The position numbers and the translations under genes were made by a program. Positions 1 to 8,349 of a stretch of 22,282 bases of DNA are shown here, piece after piece; positions within the stretch are counted from its first letter, which is position 1; each line of letters starts with the position of its first letter. The DNA is from Gammaproteobacteria bacterium (lineage in GTDB: Bacteria > Pseudomonadota > Gammaproteobacteria > HTCC5015). Location: contig JANQRI010000044.1 of assembly GCA_028284675.1 (NCBI GenBank), positions 1 to 22,282 on the forward strand, given 5' to 3'. The notes below the pieces were generated by a model. That model had not been told where the DNA came from and did no database searches. It was given only the letters and a program-made list of their open reading frames with translations.

Positions 1-83
1 GTATCAGTGGGTTTTACCCTTTAAACTCAGGTGCTGCAACACTTTTAGCTCATCACGCCATTTTTATTCCGGACAGTAGTGTG

Positions 84-129
84 CCTGCGCAGGAATGACG
101 AGTGGATTATTTCTTTTGTGTTCGGCTGG
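84..129 (+). repeat. REP-like half palindrome and start of duplicated leader
   Basis: This is the right half of a REP-like palindrome (CCTGCGCAGGAATGACGAG) followed by a segment that recurs at 4471-4516 with 45 of 46 bases identical. The match continues loosely for about 30 bases beyond the listed end. Both copies lie upstream of the two large block-1 genes, so the leader seems to have been duplicated together with the genes. Bases 130-264 hold the rest of the leader of the first gene; I see no other gene in 1-264. Confidence 0.8.
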
Positions 130-264
130 ATGTTTTTGAAAAAGCATCTATAACTATTGGTTAATAGGCGGTCTTTAGTTATAACCAACGTTCAATATCG
201 TTAACCTGGGTGTTTTGGCATAGTCTGCATATTCATAGAGAGGATACAGCAGGCACAGCAGACC

Positions 265-3200
265 GTGGCAATTCAGGGCATGAATAATATAACGCCCGGT
301 AACAGCGGGCAGACCGGCGTTATGGCTGGTACAGGTCCCGATTCGCCGTCTGAACACCTGTTTCAGCAGGGTTTGTTCCGGCAACGCTTGGCTCAGGTGG
401 CGCCACCACCGGTTGCCCCCGCGCCTACAGTAACCACACCTGTCACGCCCGGTGGCCAGTTGATGCCGGCGCCGGTATTCCTGAACCCCAATGCCCCACA
501 GAACGGGCAGCTGTCCCCGGGGTATGAGCTGACACCCTATACTCCCGTACCAATACCGACCTATACACCCAAACCAGCCGGGCAGCCCGGTGCCGTTCAG
601 GGTACTGGAAACTCGCAGCTCCAGGGTGTCGTTGAGCGCATCACGAATGATGCCGCTGCGCATTCAGCCAATACCCCGGCCCCAACCGATATTTCCGCGT
701 TGAATCAGGGGCTGAGTAAAGTTTCCGATACACTTCGCTTGCAGTTATTAAGCCCGGCGGTACAGCTAACGGTTAATCGTGCAGCGGATCAAAACGTTGG
801 TTTGAATACCGAATATGCATTGGGTTTACAAACCGCGGGGGATGGTGATCATCTGGCACTGGTCGGGTCTCTGCAGGATCTGATCGGTTTACTTTCACAG
901 GCGGAGAATGCACAGTTCTTTACACCGATGTTGAATGCTGATGCCAGTGTGACTTTAAAAGGCTTACAGCAACGCTATACACAGGCACTCAATACCGAAG
1001 CGGGCCGGGTCGCACTGAATCATACCCGGACGCAGTTGAAGCAGCTGGAAACAGCGAGTGCACGAGGGCATCAAAGCTTTAAACAGCTATATCCAAACTT
1101 AAGCATGAGTACCATTACAGATCGTTCCAATGCATGGAAAAATGGGATCGGGGCAAACCGGCAGGCAGATCGCCTGGGGGCAGGTCTGGATCAAACCTAT
1201 GTGTTGGGTTATCAACTGCCGGTGAAGCTGAACAATAACACTACCGTACCCGTGCCGATCAATCTGGTCGGACCATTAAAAGATTTGGGTCAGTTTATTC
1301 TGAGAGGTGGAGACAGCTGGTTACAAGCGAGTGGTTTAAGCAGTAACAAAAGCACCGGCTTAACCCCAACCGGTGTGATGCAACGCTATGGTGTAGCGAA
1401 AGCCAATGCAGGTGATACCTTTAACCCGGACCAGCGTAGTGAAAATCAAACCGGCGGCACGACCGGGCAACAGCTTGTCAGTGATGTGGAAATTACCCCA
1501 CCCAATGACCCGGAGTCAACGGTTCAAACCACCCTGGCCGATGGCGCTGAAAAATCACCGTTTATTACAGTAAAACCGGCAGACCCGGATGAGAAACAAA
1601 GTAAAGGCATCATCGCACCGCAGTTATCACAAAACATGCAGCCGGCGAATCCGAGCACTGAAAGTTCTGATACAAACGGACCGATTAGAGCCAGTGGTGC
1701 GGAAGGCAGCGATACGCCTAAAGCAACGGATGGCAGCCATGAGAGTATTGATAAAGAAACACTGTTTGAAAATATCAACGCAGCAGAGAGTTTGCCGGGT
1801 GGTATTACAGAGTGGATGTATTATGCCTATTCGCAATTAAAAGAAGCAATTTTTGACGGAAGTCTCGAATCACGCATTGTCGAAGGTGGTGATTTGCAAA
1901 ACCTTTGGGAAAGATTTGCGTCTGAAATGCAGCAGCGATATCCGTTTTTACGGGAGGCGGATATGCTTGAGTTTATCAAACAATCCGACTCCTATGGTCA
2001 GGAGGGCTTTGAAGGTTTTATTGTGAAGCAGATGATTTCGCGGTATGTGGCATCTTCCAGAGCACAGGGGCAGGTTCCGGATCTAAGCGGTTTAAGGCTT
2101 CAGGAAATGAGTTTAAACGGCATAGACCTTGATCGTACCAATTTGCAGAATATATATTTTGTTATGGTAGACCTGATAGATGCCAGTATCAAAGAGGCTG
2201 ATATGACTGGTGCAATTATCGATTGGGGAAATCTGTCCGGTGCAAATATGAGCGGTTCGTATGGAAACCCTGATATCGATTCCCATACTTCGGACGACAC
2301 GATTTTGCCGGGTCAGGAAGATCAGGTTCCGGATAGAAAGTTTTATAAATACCTGGAGGGTTTTAAAGACAGAATCACTCCGGAATATTTCGGGCTGGCA
2401 AAACACTTTATGAGCGAGACACAACGTGAGCGTTTTCGGAGTATGGTCTCCGGCGGCATTGATCCACAGGAAGCGGTGCTAATGGCATTGAGCGACAGTG
2501 TTGAGGCGGAAGTGGCTGAGGCGCCTGTGAATGCGGCAGATGTGAACATGGATGCTCCATATACCCTGGAGCAGATGCGATTGATTGTCGCTGAAATCGC
2601 CGCACATGATTTACAGTTATCTCAACAAAATAAAGACGATGGCGTAAAAGCTGATAACCGGCATGAAAATGGACAAGCCTCTAATTTAAAGCAAGTTTTG
2701 AAAAAAGTAAAAAAATTTCTGGTGTCTGAAATTAAGTATGCGGAGACGTTTGGTATCAAATTAACACCGCAGAATATGAATAATTTTGTTAAATCTAACA
2801 GGTTCCTTAATGGTGGTGACGAACTGGGCATACCGACACCCATACGCGCGGTGATTGCCGGATTAAAGCCGGGCTCAGATCCGGGCAATGACGGTTTGGC
2901 CACTAGCCTAAGTTCCGAACAAAAAGATCTTTTGCGATTGCTTACTAAAATCGGGTCAGTTCTTGATTATGACGATATTGAAGTCGCGAGGTATTTGATG
3001 AGCCCGGCTCAGCAAAAATACTATCGAGTGTTACTTGAACTAGGCGGGACTGGTCCTCAGACGTTATATACTGCGCTAAGCGGTGGTGTACAGGCGGAAC
3101 TTGATGCGGCCCCGACAGATGCTCAAAGCGTTGACCCCGATGCGCCGTACACTCTGGAACAGAAACGCCTGATTGTCGCAGCGATTGCCCGATATCAGCA

Positions 3201-4116
3201 GGATATGTCTATGAAAAGATTTCATGGTCAGTATGACCCGAGTGCTCATAGTGATCAGGCTGCAGATTTAAATAGATTATTAGATAGTATTAAGCACATA
3301 CTTGTAGATTCGATTAAACCTGATCCCATGCCCTTGATAGACAGAACAAAAATAGGTCCGGCGCAGATGCAGCAAGCGATAGAATCGGATATCTTTTACT
3401 TAGAGGGTATGAAGTTGCCGGAGCAGGTGCAACGTGCGATCTCGGGTTTACGTCCGGACCTGACACCGATTTCTCTGGATGACATCCAGTCTTTACGTTT
3501 TGAAGATCAGGACATGCAAAATTTGGAAGCAGCGATTGCTGAGTATAAGCAGGAAGGAAGACCAAGCCAAGGTAAGCAGCAATTCCTGATCGAAGTAGAG
3601 CAGTACTTGCCAGTAATTAAAATGATGAATGCGGGTGTTGCTGCCAGTGATTCAGTGCTTACTTTCGCGCAAATAGAATCGGCAATACGTCCGATGGCGC
3701 GTGGAATCACTTTGCCGCCGGCGATAGAGCAGGCAATTTCCGAACCTCAAGGGCTGGATCGTGAACTTCGTTTATATGCACAAAAAAGAGAGATTCAATT
3801 AAGCCCTTCCGATATTGAGTTTGCCCAATTTGCGGCTGCGTTGGGTAAGGCTTATCGTTCCGGCCAGGCGGACCTTGCAAAACCCAGTGTGATTAATCAG
3901 GTTGAAAAACAGGTTCAGGGAGTCGGTGGTATGTCTGTGGAATCTGCCGGTTATCTTAAGCAGGCCATCAATAACAGCGAAACTCCGGAAGCGTTGGAGA
4001 ATAAAATAGAGAATAAGTTAAAGCCACGCGCAATGGACAGCGGGCTTTGGAATACTGTACGTTTATTAGAGTTGTTTTTGATGGGTTTAAAGCATGAAGG
4101 CGATGCTGCGAAGTAG
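265..4116 (+). CDS. large repeat-containing protein of unknown function (effector-like)
   Basis: This 1283-residue protein is not recognised as a known family. Residues 1-120 are Pro/Gly/Gln-rich and low in complexity. About 380-510 is an acidic, Ser/Thr-rich linker. Around 605-670 there is a pentapeptide-repeat-like stretch (LSGLRLQEMSLNGIDL and following). The C-terminal half contains degenerate repeats: DAPYTLEQMRLIVAEIA near 762 recurs as DAPYTLEQKRLIVAAIA near 958, and each is followed about 90 residues later by IRAVIAGLKP or VQRAISGLRP; IEQAISEP and LKQAINNS further on look like weaker copies. There is no signal peptide or membrane segment. The GTG start is chosen because it aligns with the ATG of the paralogous leader at 4647; ATG 280 is the alternative. 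No clear Shine-Dalgarno is seen. A secreted effector or scaffold is possible, but this is inference only. Confidence 0.75.
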   Translation: MAIQGMNNITPGNSGQTGVMAGTGPDSPSEHLFQQGLFRQRLAQVAPPPVAPAPTVTTPVTPGGQLMPAPVFLNPNAPQNGQLSPGYELTPYTPVPIPTYTPKPAGQPGAVQGTGNSQLQGVVERITNDAAAHSANTPAPTDISALNQGLSKVSDTLRLQLLSPAVQLTVNRAADQNVGLNTEYALGLQTAGDGDHLALVGSLQDLIGLLSQAENAQFFTPMLNADASVTLKGLQQRYTQALNTEAGRVALNHTRTQLKQLETASARGHQSFKQLYPNLSMSTITDRSNAWKNGIGANRQADRLGAGLDQTYVLGYQLPVKLNNNTTVPVPINLVGPLKDLGQFILRGGDSWLQASGLSSNKSTGLTPTGVMQRYGVAKANAGDTFNPDQRSENQTGGTTGQQLVSDVEITPPNDPESTVQTTLADGAEKSPFITVKPADPDEKQSKGIIAPQLSQNMQPANPSTESSDTNGPIRASGAEGSDTPKATDGSHESIDKETLFENINAAESLPGGITEWMYYAYSQLKEAIFDGSLESRIVEGGDLQNLWERFASEMQQRYPFLREADMLEFIKQSDSYGQEGFEGFIVKQMISRYVASSRAQGQVPDLSGLRLQEMSLNGIDLDRTNLQNIYFVMVDLIDASIKEADMTGAIIDWGNLSGANMSGSYGNPDIDSHTSDDTILPGQEDQVPDRKFYKYLEGFKDRITPEYFGLAKHFMSETQRERFRSMVSGGIDPQEAVLMALSDSVEAEVAEAPVNAADVNMDAPYTLEQMRLIVAEIAAHDLQLSQQNKDDGVKADNRHENGQASNLKQVLKKVKKFLVSEIKYAETFGIKLTPQNMNNFVKSNRFLNGGDELGIPTPIRAVIAGLKPGSDPGNDGLATSLSSEQKDLLRLLTKIGSVLDYDDIEVARYLMSPAQQKYYRVLLELGGTGPQTLYTALSGGVQAELDAAPTDAQSVDPDAPYTLEQKRLIVAAIARYQQDMSMKRFHGQYDPSAHSDQAADLNRLLDSIKHILVDSIKPDPMPLIDRTKIGPAQMQQAIESDIFYLEGMKLPEQVQRAISGLRPDLTPISLDDIQSLRFEDQDMQNLEAAIAEYKQEGRPSQGKQQFLIEVEQYLPVIKMMNAGVAASDSVLTFAQIESAIRPMARGITLPPAIEQAISEPQGLDRELRLYAQKREIQLSPSDIEFAQFAAALGKAYRSGQADLAKPSVINQVEKQVQGVGGMSVESAGYLKQAINNSETPEALENKIENKLKPRAMDSGLWNTVRLLELFLMGLKHEGDAAK

Positions 4117-4139
4117 TATTGATTTAGTGACTCGGCCAT

Positions 4140-4165
4140 GTCATTCCTGTGCAGGCAGGAATCCA
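4140..4165 (+). repeat. REP-like palindrome copy
   Basis: The sequence is GTCATTCCTGTGCAGGCAGG followed by AATCCA, a near-perfect palindrome around TGCA, lying 24 bases after the stop of the large gene. It has the same orientation as the copy at 4190 and the opposite orientation to those at 4345 and 4461. As RNA it would fold into a hairpin and might stabilise or terminate the upstream message. Confidence 0.8.
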
Positions 4166-4189
4166 GGTCTGACGCTCAATCACAACTCT

Positions 4190-4215
4190 GTCATTCCTGC
4201 GCAGGCAGGAATCCA
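4190..4215 (+). repeat. REP-like palindrome copy
   Basis: This is a second copy of the ATTCCTGCGCAGGCAGGAAT palindrome, 50 bases after the first and in the same orientation. Confidence 0.85.
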
Positions 4216-4344
4216 TGTTTTGTTATTTTAGAAAATGATTGGTTGATTAGGCTTCGTTAATCATATCTTTTATCCACGCATCCATTGTTTGATTTTTTAT
4301 GTCAAACTGTTGCTGCACATTTTTTATATAATTTCTAACATGCT

Positions 4345-4370
4345 AGATTCCTGCCTGCGCAGGAATGACG
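4345..4370 (-). repeat. REP-like palindrome copy, inverted
   Basis: ATTCCTGCCTGCGCAGGAAT followed by GACG is the reverse complement of the 4190 copy. It is followed by ACGAGTGGATT, as at 84 and 4461. Confidence 0.85.
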
Positions 4371-4460
4371 AGTGGATTGCTTTTTTCATGCGCTTGCATT
4401 CTTTAATTGTTTTTCATGTAAAACCATCGCCGTCATATCGTTATGCGACTCGCAATAAAC

Positions 4461-4516
4461 TGGATTCCTGCCTGCGCAGGAACGACGAGTGGATTATTTC
4501 TTTTGTGTTCGGCTGG
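4461..4516 (-). repeat. REP-like palindrome copy plus duplicated leader
   Basis: This is the fourth full palindrome copy (ATTCCTGCCTGCGCAGGAAC). From 4471 it merges into the 46-base segment also found at 84-129. The 530-nt gap 4117-4646 contains the REP copies and the leader of the next gene; the short open frames in it start inside repeats and I do not accept them as genes. Confidence 0.85.
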
Positions 4517-4646
4517 GTTTTTTGGAGGAGGCATATATAACTTTCGTTGTCGGGATTTTACTTTTAGTTTATATAGCGATTGCTCAATAGGCAGAGCCGT
4601 TTGAATTTGTCATAGTATGCGTATTAGGGTACAGGCACAGCAGGCT

Positions 4647-6698
4647 ATGACAACTATCCGGGACAACGGTATCGTCATCAACGATACGGACAGCATTCGC
4701 TCGAATCATAATGGTTTGGCTGCGAACGATGTTACATCCCGATTGCTGAGCGACCAGATACTTCAGGAATCGCAGCTGCAGAATGCCCGCACAGCTCAGG
4801 AACTGCGCTATCCGGTGCTGATTGCCGGTGATCCGACAATCGTTAATGGGGGTAAGGCAGTCATCCCGCGTCCGCCGGTGATACAAAAAGCACCGCTGAA
4901 CGGCACACACAAAATTCAGCCGTTCTCGCCGAATAATGCTCCGCTGAAACCCCAATCTGTGACTAAACCATTAAGCCCGCACCCGACTCCGGGTTCAGGC
5001 CCGACTTCGGGCAAAGGGCCTGCATCCGGTAAAGGTCCTGCGGCGAGTCCGGGACCAGGGGGCATAAAAGCCAATCCAAATTCCGCACAACCCTGGACTT
5101 CCCCGTCACCGGGCGCGAAATCCACGACAGGTGTTCAATCGTCTCCGGCACAAAAAATTAACACCGGCGAGTTTCAAAATCCGAGCGTGAGACCCGCGGC
5201 AAGTGTGAAGAGCGCACCGGTCCAACAACCCGGAATCACAGGGGTTTGGACACCGCCAAGCGCACAGAACGCCCAGGGTCCGTACCAGGCTCAGGGGTTA
5301 GTGGGCAATCCGGTGGTCACCCAGTACGTACAGGGCGGAGCATCTATCGATCTGAACACCGCACCGATGTATGTCGAAGGAGCCTTTGTGTTCACGGTCA
5401 AACCCGGCGGAAATCCGAACAATATGGCCGATCGGACCTATGTCGCGACCAGCGGCTTGAACGGGGCCGAATGGGTCCGCCAGATATTCGAGAACCAGCA
5501 TTGGGGTGGGCAGAAAACGCCACAGATCGTCGGTAACTTCAGCCGGCAAGACGGGATGCAGCTGGTACAACTGCAGACCCAGTTGAACAGCAATGTGCCG
5601 GGCGAAGCCGGCCGTGCGCAGCGTCCGTACAATGCGTTGGAGCGCAAACTGAAGACCGCGCTGGTGAACGACATGAACACCCAGGTACAAGAGGCGGTTA
5701 TCGGCAAGCAGGGAATGGAACAGGCTGCCCAGAGTCAGGCCCATGCCGGCCTGATCTCGGCCGGCCCGCAGAGACCGGTAACGACAAAACCGGCTTTGCC
5801 GTTGCAGAGCGTTGATCAGGCAGTGGGGAAAGAAGTTCGCCGGGTGCCGTATAATGCACGAGTGGGTGATCAACAATATCCGGTGCAGTTGACCAACCAT
5901 AATCCGCATGGCCTGAATGGTAAGAGCGATGATTACAGCGTGACTTACACAGGAGAAAACGGCCAAACCCAAACCCGCAAACTCGATAGCACAAACCTGA
6001 AAGATGCAATGCAGGAAGTGCCTGAGCGCATTGCAAACGGCCAGCTGCCCGGCCTGACTCCGCCACAGACTGTGGCCCCAAACACACCGACACAGCCTGC
6101 TTCCAACCTGGTAGTGGACCGCATCACATCAGACAGCGTATCGATAACACCTCAGCCGGCGATTAACACCCAGGCTTTAGGGAAAGGCGATAGACAAATC
6201 AGCGTGCGCGAATACCAACCGCCGGCCGGTTCAAACGAAGCGCCGGTCTATACTGTGCATCCGTTGAAAAACGGTGAGCCGGATCTGAGTACCGGTTACA
6301 CGTTGGAAGTCGGCGATATGAGTGCTGCGATAAATGCAGCGCAAAATGCATTAAACAACGGCCAGCTGGATGCGATGCTTGGTAAAGTTACAGCGCCGCC
6401 GGCAGAAGGCACCCAAAGTACCCATGCCCATAGCCTGAGTGTGGGTGGACAGTCAGTAGACATAACACTGCGTCAGGAGCATGCAAACGGCAAAACCTAC
6501 TTTATGGCGGATTACACTGCAGGCGGTAAACCGCGCAGTGTCTTTATAGATGCACAAATCCCGGATCAGGCAAAACAAATCCTGCAGCAGATGGCCGGCA
6601 CGCCCGGGCAGTTGCCGGGGTTTCCGGCTGACGCAGCAAAACCTGGAGAAACACCGGTGCAACCAATCGGTGATAATAAACGTCCGCTTGATTTGTAA
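4647..6698 (+). CDS. Pro/Gly-rich repeat protein of unknown function, C-terminus at the att site
   Basis: This protein of about 683 residues is not recognised. The start is set at ATG 4647, where the flanking bases (GCACAGCAGGC) align with the GTG start region of the first gene; an in-frame ATG at 4617 would add 10 residues. Residues about 80-220 are Pro/Gly/Ser-rich. The rest contains four loosely similar modules, each a beta-rich stretch ending in an amphipathic helix (GLNGAEWVRQIFENQHW; STNLKDAMQEVPERI; GDMSAAINAAQNALNNG; IPDQAKQILQQMAG). The motif VVERIT in the first protein and VVDRIT here suggests paralogy. The stop codon TAA (6696-6698) lies inside the tRNA-like attL core, so integration may have supplied the present C-terminus. 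No signal peptide or membrane segment is seen. An effector-like role is inference. Confidence 0.75.
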   Translation: MTTIRDNGIVINDTDSIRSNHNGLAANDVTSRLLSDQILQESQLQNARTAQELRYPVLIAGDPTIVNGGKAVIPRPPVIQKAPLNGTHKIQPFSPNNAPLKPQSVTKPLSPHPTPGSGPTSGKGPASGKGPAASPGPGGIKANPNSAQPWTSPSPGAKSTTGVQSSPAQKINTGEFQNPSVRPAASVKSAPVQQPGITGVWTPPSAQNAQGPYQAQGLVGNPVVTQYVQGGASIDLNTAPMYVEGAFVFTVKPGGNPNNMADRTYVATSGLNGAEWVRQIFENQHWGGQKTPQIVGNFSRQDGMQLVQLQTQLNSNVPGEAGRAQRPYNALERKLKTALVNDMNTQVQEAVIGKQGMEQAAQSQAHAGLISAGPQRPVTTKPALPLQSVDQAVGKEVRRVPYNARVGDQQYPVQLTNHNPHGLNGKSDDYSVTYTGENGQTQTRKLDSTNLKDAMQEVPERIANGQLPGLTPPQTVAPNTPTQPASNLVVDRITSDSVSITPQPAINTQALGKGDRQISVREYQPPAGSNEAPVYTVHPLKNGEPDLSTGYTLEVGDMSAAINAAQNALNNGQLDAMLGKVTAPPAEGTQSTHAHSLSVGGQSVDITLRQEHANGKTYFMADYTAGGKPRSVFIDAQIPDQAKQILQQMAGTPGQLPGFPADAAKPGETPVQPIGDNKRPLDL

Positions 6699-6736
6699 TC
6701 AGCCGGTCGGGAGTTCGAGTCTCTTCACCAGCTCCA
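6692..6736 (+). other. attL: 3' half of a tRNA-Thr(UGU)-like gene
   Basis: This segment corresponds to tRNA positions 32-76: anticodon loop TTTGTAA (anticodon TGT), T-stem GGGAG/CTCTT around TTCGAGT, a seven-base acceptor strand CACCAGC, a T discriminator and encoded CCA. It matches attR (20499-20543) at 38 of 45 positions. The expected 5' half, which should begin GCTGGTG, is absent; the upstream sequence is the coding region of the 4647 gene. This is therefore a fragment and not a functional tRNA. Confidence 0.85.
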
Positions 6737-6754
6737 TATTCCATATATAAATCA

Positions 6755-6782
6755 AGCAGTTACGAAAGTGACTGCTTTTTTT
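6755..6782 (+). terminator. intrinsic terminator downstream of attL
   Basis: AGCAGTTAC, loop GAAA, GTGACTGCT form a 9-bp stem (one G-U pair) followed by a run of seven T. In an ordinary integration this element-borne hairpin would terminate the reconstituted tRNA transcript. Here it would end the transcript of the 4647 gene. Confidence 0.85.
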
Positions 6783-6801
6783 ATATCCGCAAAAAAGCCA
6801 A

Positions 6802-6823
6802 AAGTGTCGACCAAGTGTCAACG
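6802..6823 (+). other. left integrase arm-type repeats
   Basis: AAGTGTCGAC (6802-6811) and AAGTGTCAAC (6813-6822) are two direct repeats spaced 11 bp apart. The same pair with the same spacing occurs at 20384-20404 near the other end. This is the expected layout for the arm sites of a lambda-type tyrosine integrase; the binding itself is inferred. Confidence 0.7.
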
Positions 6824-6828
6824 GATTT

Positions 6829-7815
6829 TTAAATGGCTAAAGGATTAAGCTTTCGTGCTTCGTCGAGATAGTCAGGTGCAAGGTGTGCATAGCGTATCGT
6901 CATCGCTAAGGTGGAATGCCCTAAGATTTTTTGCAGCGTTAAAATGTTGCCGCCATTCATCATAAAATGACTCGCAAACGAGTGGCGTAACACATGCGTC
7001 ATTTGCCCTTCCGGCAATTCAATCTCAGCCCGTGCAATCGCTTTGCGAAACGCATCATAACAATTCGTAAATAAACGACCAGGGCCACGCGATAACAGCC
7101 GCTTATGTAAATCACCATCAATCGGCACCGACCGGGCCTTACCGGTTTTAGTTTTATGAAACCGAATCTGCCCGTTTTTTACTTGCTCACGCCGCAAGCT
7201 TTCCGCTTCGCCCCAACGCGCACCGGTCTTCAAACAAATTTCAACAACGGTGGCCGCATCTTTGTTGCGACTGTTGTGCAGTTCCGGAAACAAAATATCA
7301 ATTTGCTCTTTGCTTAAGTACGCTAGTTCGCGTTCATCAACTTTCAACTTACGCATGCCTGCTAGTGGGTTTGGCAAATCCCACTCACCAAAACGCTTTA
7401 ACTCATTAAACACCGCAGCAACATACGCATGTTCATGGTTAATCGAACAGTGCGAAATCCCATTCTTACCACTAATGCGTTTTATGCGGTGGTCAGCAAA
7501 ATGTTTGGCAGAAAACTCAACCGCTAAGGGGTTACCCATTGCATCCGCCGCCCGGTAAAGGGCATCGCGACGGCGCACACCGTCACGCAAGGTTGTGCCG
7601 TGCAGCTCAAACCAGCGCGTAATTAAATCTCTAAACGTGCGAGTATCTTTAGGCGCAGGGTTCCACGCCGGATTTTTAGCAACTTCCGCATACACATAGC
7701 TTTCAAACCGCTTGGCTTCGGCCTGGGTTTTAAACGTCTTGCGTATCCGTTTCGAGCCACGCCCGCCCGGTTGAACATCGACCTGCCAGCCGCTTTGTAT
7801 TTTCTTAATCGCCAT
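6829..7815 (-). CDS. int: tyrosine recombinase / phage integrase of the prophage
   Basis: This enzyme catalyses site-specific integration and excision at the tRNA-like att sites. The 328-residue length is normal for P2/K139-type phage integrases. The N-terminal part (KIQSGWQVDVQPGGRGSKRI) is an arm-binding domain and the middle is a SAM-like core-binding domain. The C-terminal catalytic residues are visible: Arg in KTGARWGE, His/Arg in HVLRHSFASH, His in LGHSTLAM and the nucleophile Tyr in TIRYAHL. ATG 7815 is chosen with GTAGGT about ten bases upstream; a TTG at 7878 would give 349 residues but lies inside a large inverted repeat. The gene is last in a leftward operon with the 8231 and 7894 genes, and its 3' end points at attL, as usual for this type. 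Confidence 0.93.
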   Translation of the reverse strand: MAIKKIQSGWQVDVQPGGRGSKRIRKTFKTQAEAKRFESYVYAEVAKNPAWNPAPKDTRTFRDLITRWFELHGTTLRDGVRRRDALYRAADAMGNPLAVEFSAKHFADHRIKRISGKNGISHCSINHEHAYVAAVFNELKRFGEWDLPNPLAGMRKLKVDERELAYLSKEQIDILFPELHNSRNKDAATVVEICLKTGARWGEAESLRREQVKNGQIRFHKTKTGKARSVPIDGDLHKRLLSRGPGRLFTNCYDAFRKAIARAEIELPEGQMTHVLRHSFASHFMMNGGNILTLQKILGHSTLAMTIRYAHLAPDYLDEARKLNPLAI

Positions 7816-7820
7816 AGCAA

Positions 7821-7896
7821 TAGTACCTACTACCAGCATAGGCCATCGTTCCGGAAGCCAGTCAAGGCTCCCGGACAATGACCGAGGTAGGTACTA
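7821..7896 (-). promoter_or_regulatory. large nested inverted repeat over the integrase ribosome binding site
   Basis: TAGTACCTAC (7821-7830) and GTAGGTACTA (7887-7896) are perfect 10-bp inverted repeats. Between them lies a second imperfect hairpin (CCGGAAGCC / GGCTCCCGG around AGTCAA). In the leftward mRNA the outer stem pairs the stop-codon region of the 7894 gene with the presumed integrase Shine-Dalgarno GUAGGU. Folding would hide that site, so translational control of integrase, or a protein-binding site for excision, is plausible. The repeat is observed; the function is inferred. Confidence 0.6.
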
Positions 7897-8238
7897 AGCT
7901 AGTTTTTCGGGCTTATCGCAAAGCTCAATAGCCCGGTCAAACTCGGTCAAAAGCCTGTTTCTTGAGGCGTGATGCTTGATATTCTCGATACCGCCCAGGA
8001 TTTTGGCCGGGTGCGGCAGCTCATCGTCTGCGGTGTCTGGCACAATATTATTGCGGGTGTACTCGAATTTCAGCGCATCCTTAAGGCAGCGCAAAATACA
8101 AAAATAGCCAAAGACCTGCTCGCGGTTGAGGCTGGCACCGTCCAGGTCTTCATTAGGCAGGGAATCGATAAAATCCAGCACACAATAGACGCAATGCAGC
8201 GTATCGCCGGGGTGTTTGTGTATTAATGGGTTAATCAT
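7894..8238 (-). CDS. small protein of unknown function in the integrase operon
   Basis: This 114-residue soluble protein is not recognised. Start ATG 8238 has a strong GGGAGG about nine bases upstream. It is rich in Cys near the N-terminus (HCVYCVLDF) and again at CILRC and ELCD, without an ordered zinc-finger spacing. There is no membrane segment. The start codon overlaps the end of the 29-codon gene at 8231-8320, so translation is probably coupled. Its stop codon lies in the inverted repeat that precedes int. Position suggests a role in integration or excision control, or plasmid-like maintenance; neither is shown. Confidence 0.75.
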   Translation of the reverse strand: MINPLIHKHPGDTLHCVYCVLDFIDSLPNEDLDGASLNREQVFGYFCILRCLKDALKFEYTRNNIVPDTADDELPHPAKILGGIENIKHHASRNRLLTEFDRAIELCDKPEKLA

Positions 8239-8320
8239 AGTGGCCGCCTCCCTGGTTGGTCTCAAGGTGGCGTTTAAGTGCAGGCGCATAGCAGCCTGGT
8301 GTAGAATCGGTGTTAGCCAT
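8231..8320 (-). CDS. 29-residue micro-ORF at the head of the integrase operon
   Basis: The peptide starts MANTDSTPGCYAPALKRHLE and ends GGGHYD. It has a good AAGGAG six bases before ATG 8320, and its end overlaps the next gene's start by 8 bases. The strong ribosome site and overlap support translation. It could be a functional peptide or merely a leader coupling translation into the 7894 gene. Confidence 0.6.
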   Translation of the reverse strand: MANTDSTPGCYAPALKRHLETNQGGGHYD

Positions 8321-8349
8321 ATTCAACTCCTTGGGTTGGATTGTGGTTA

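Noticed and set aside
4140..4516. CRISPR array
   Set aside because: The repeats are palindromic, in both orientations and unevenly spaced, with no cas genes.
4289..4540. Small frame between the two large genes
   Set aside because: It is built from two REP-like copies (CLRRNDEW repeated), an artefact of the palindromes.
5298..5972. Leftward 224-codon frame inside the second large gene
   Set aside because: It is an antisense shadow of the + strand repeat protein, with no family resemblance or ribosome site.
6640..6736. Complete tRNA gene at the left junction
   Set aside because: Only positions 32-76 are present; the upstream bases are coding and cannot pair with the acceptor or D-arm pattern.
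7816..7878. TTG-initiated longer integrase
   Set aside because: The extra 21 residues lie in the inverted repeat and do not resemble an arm-binding domain start.
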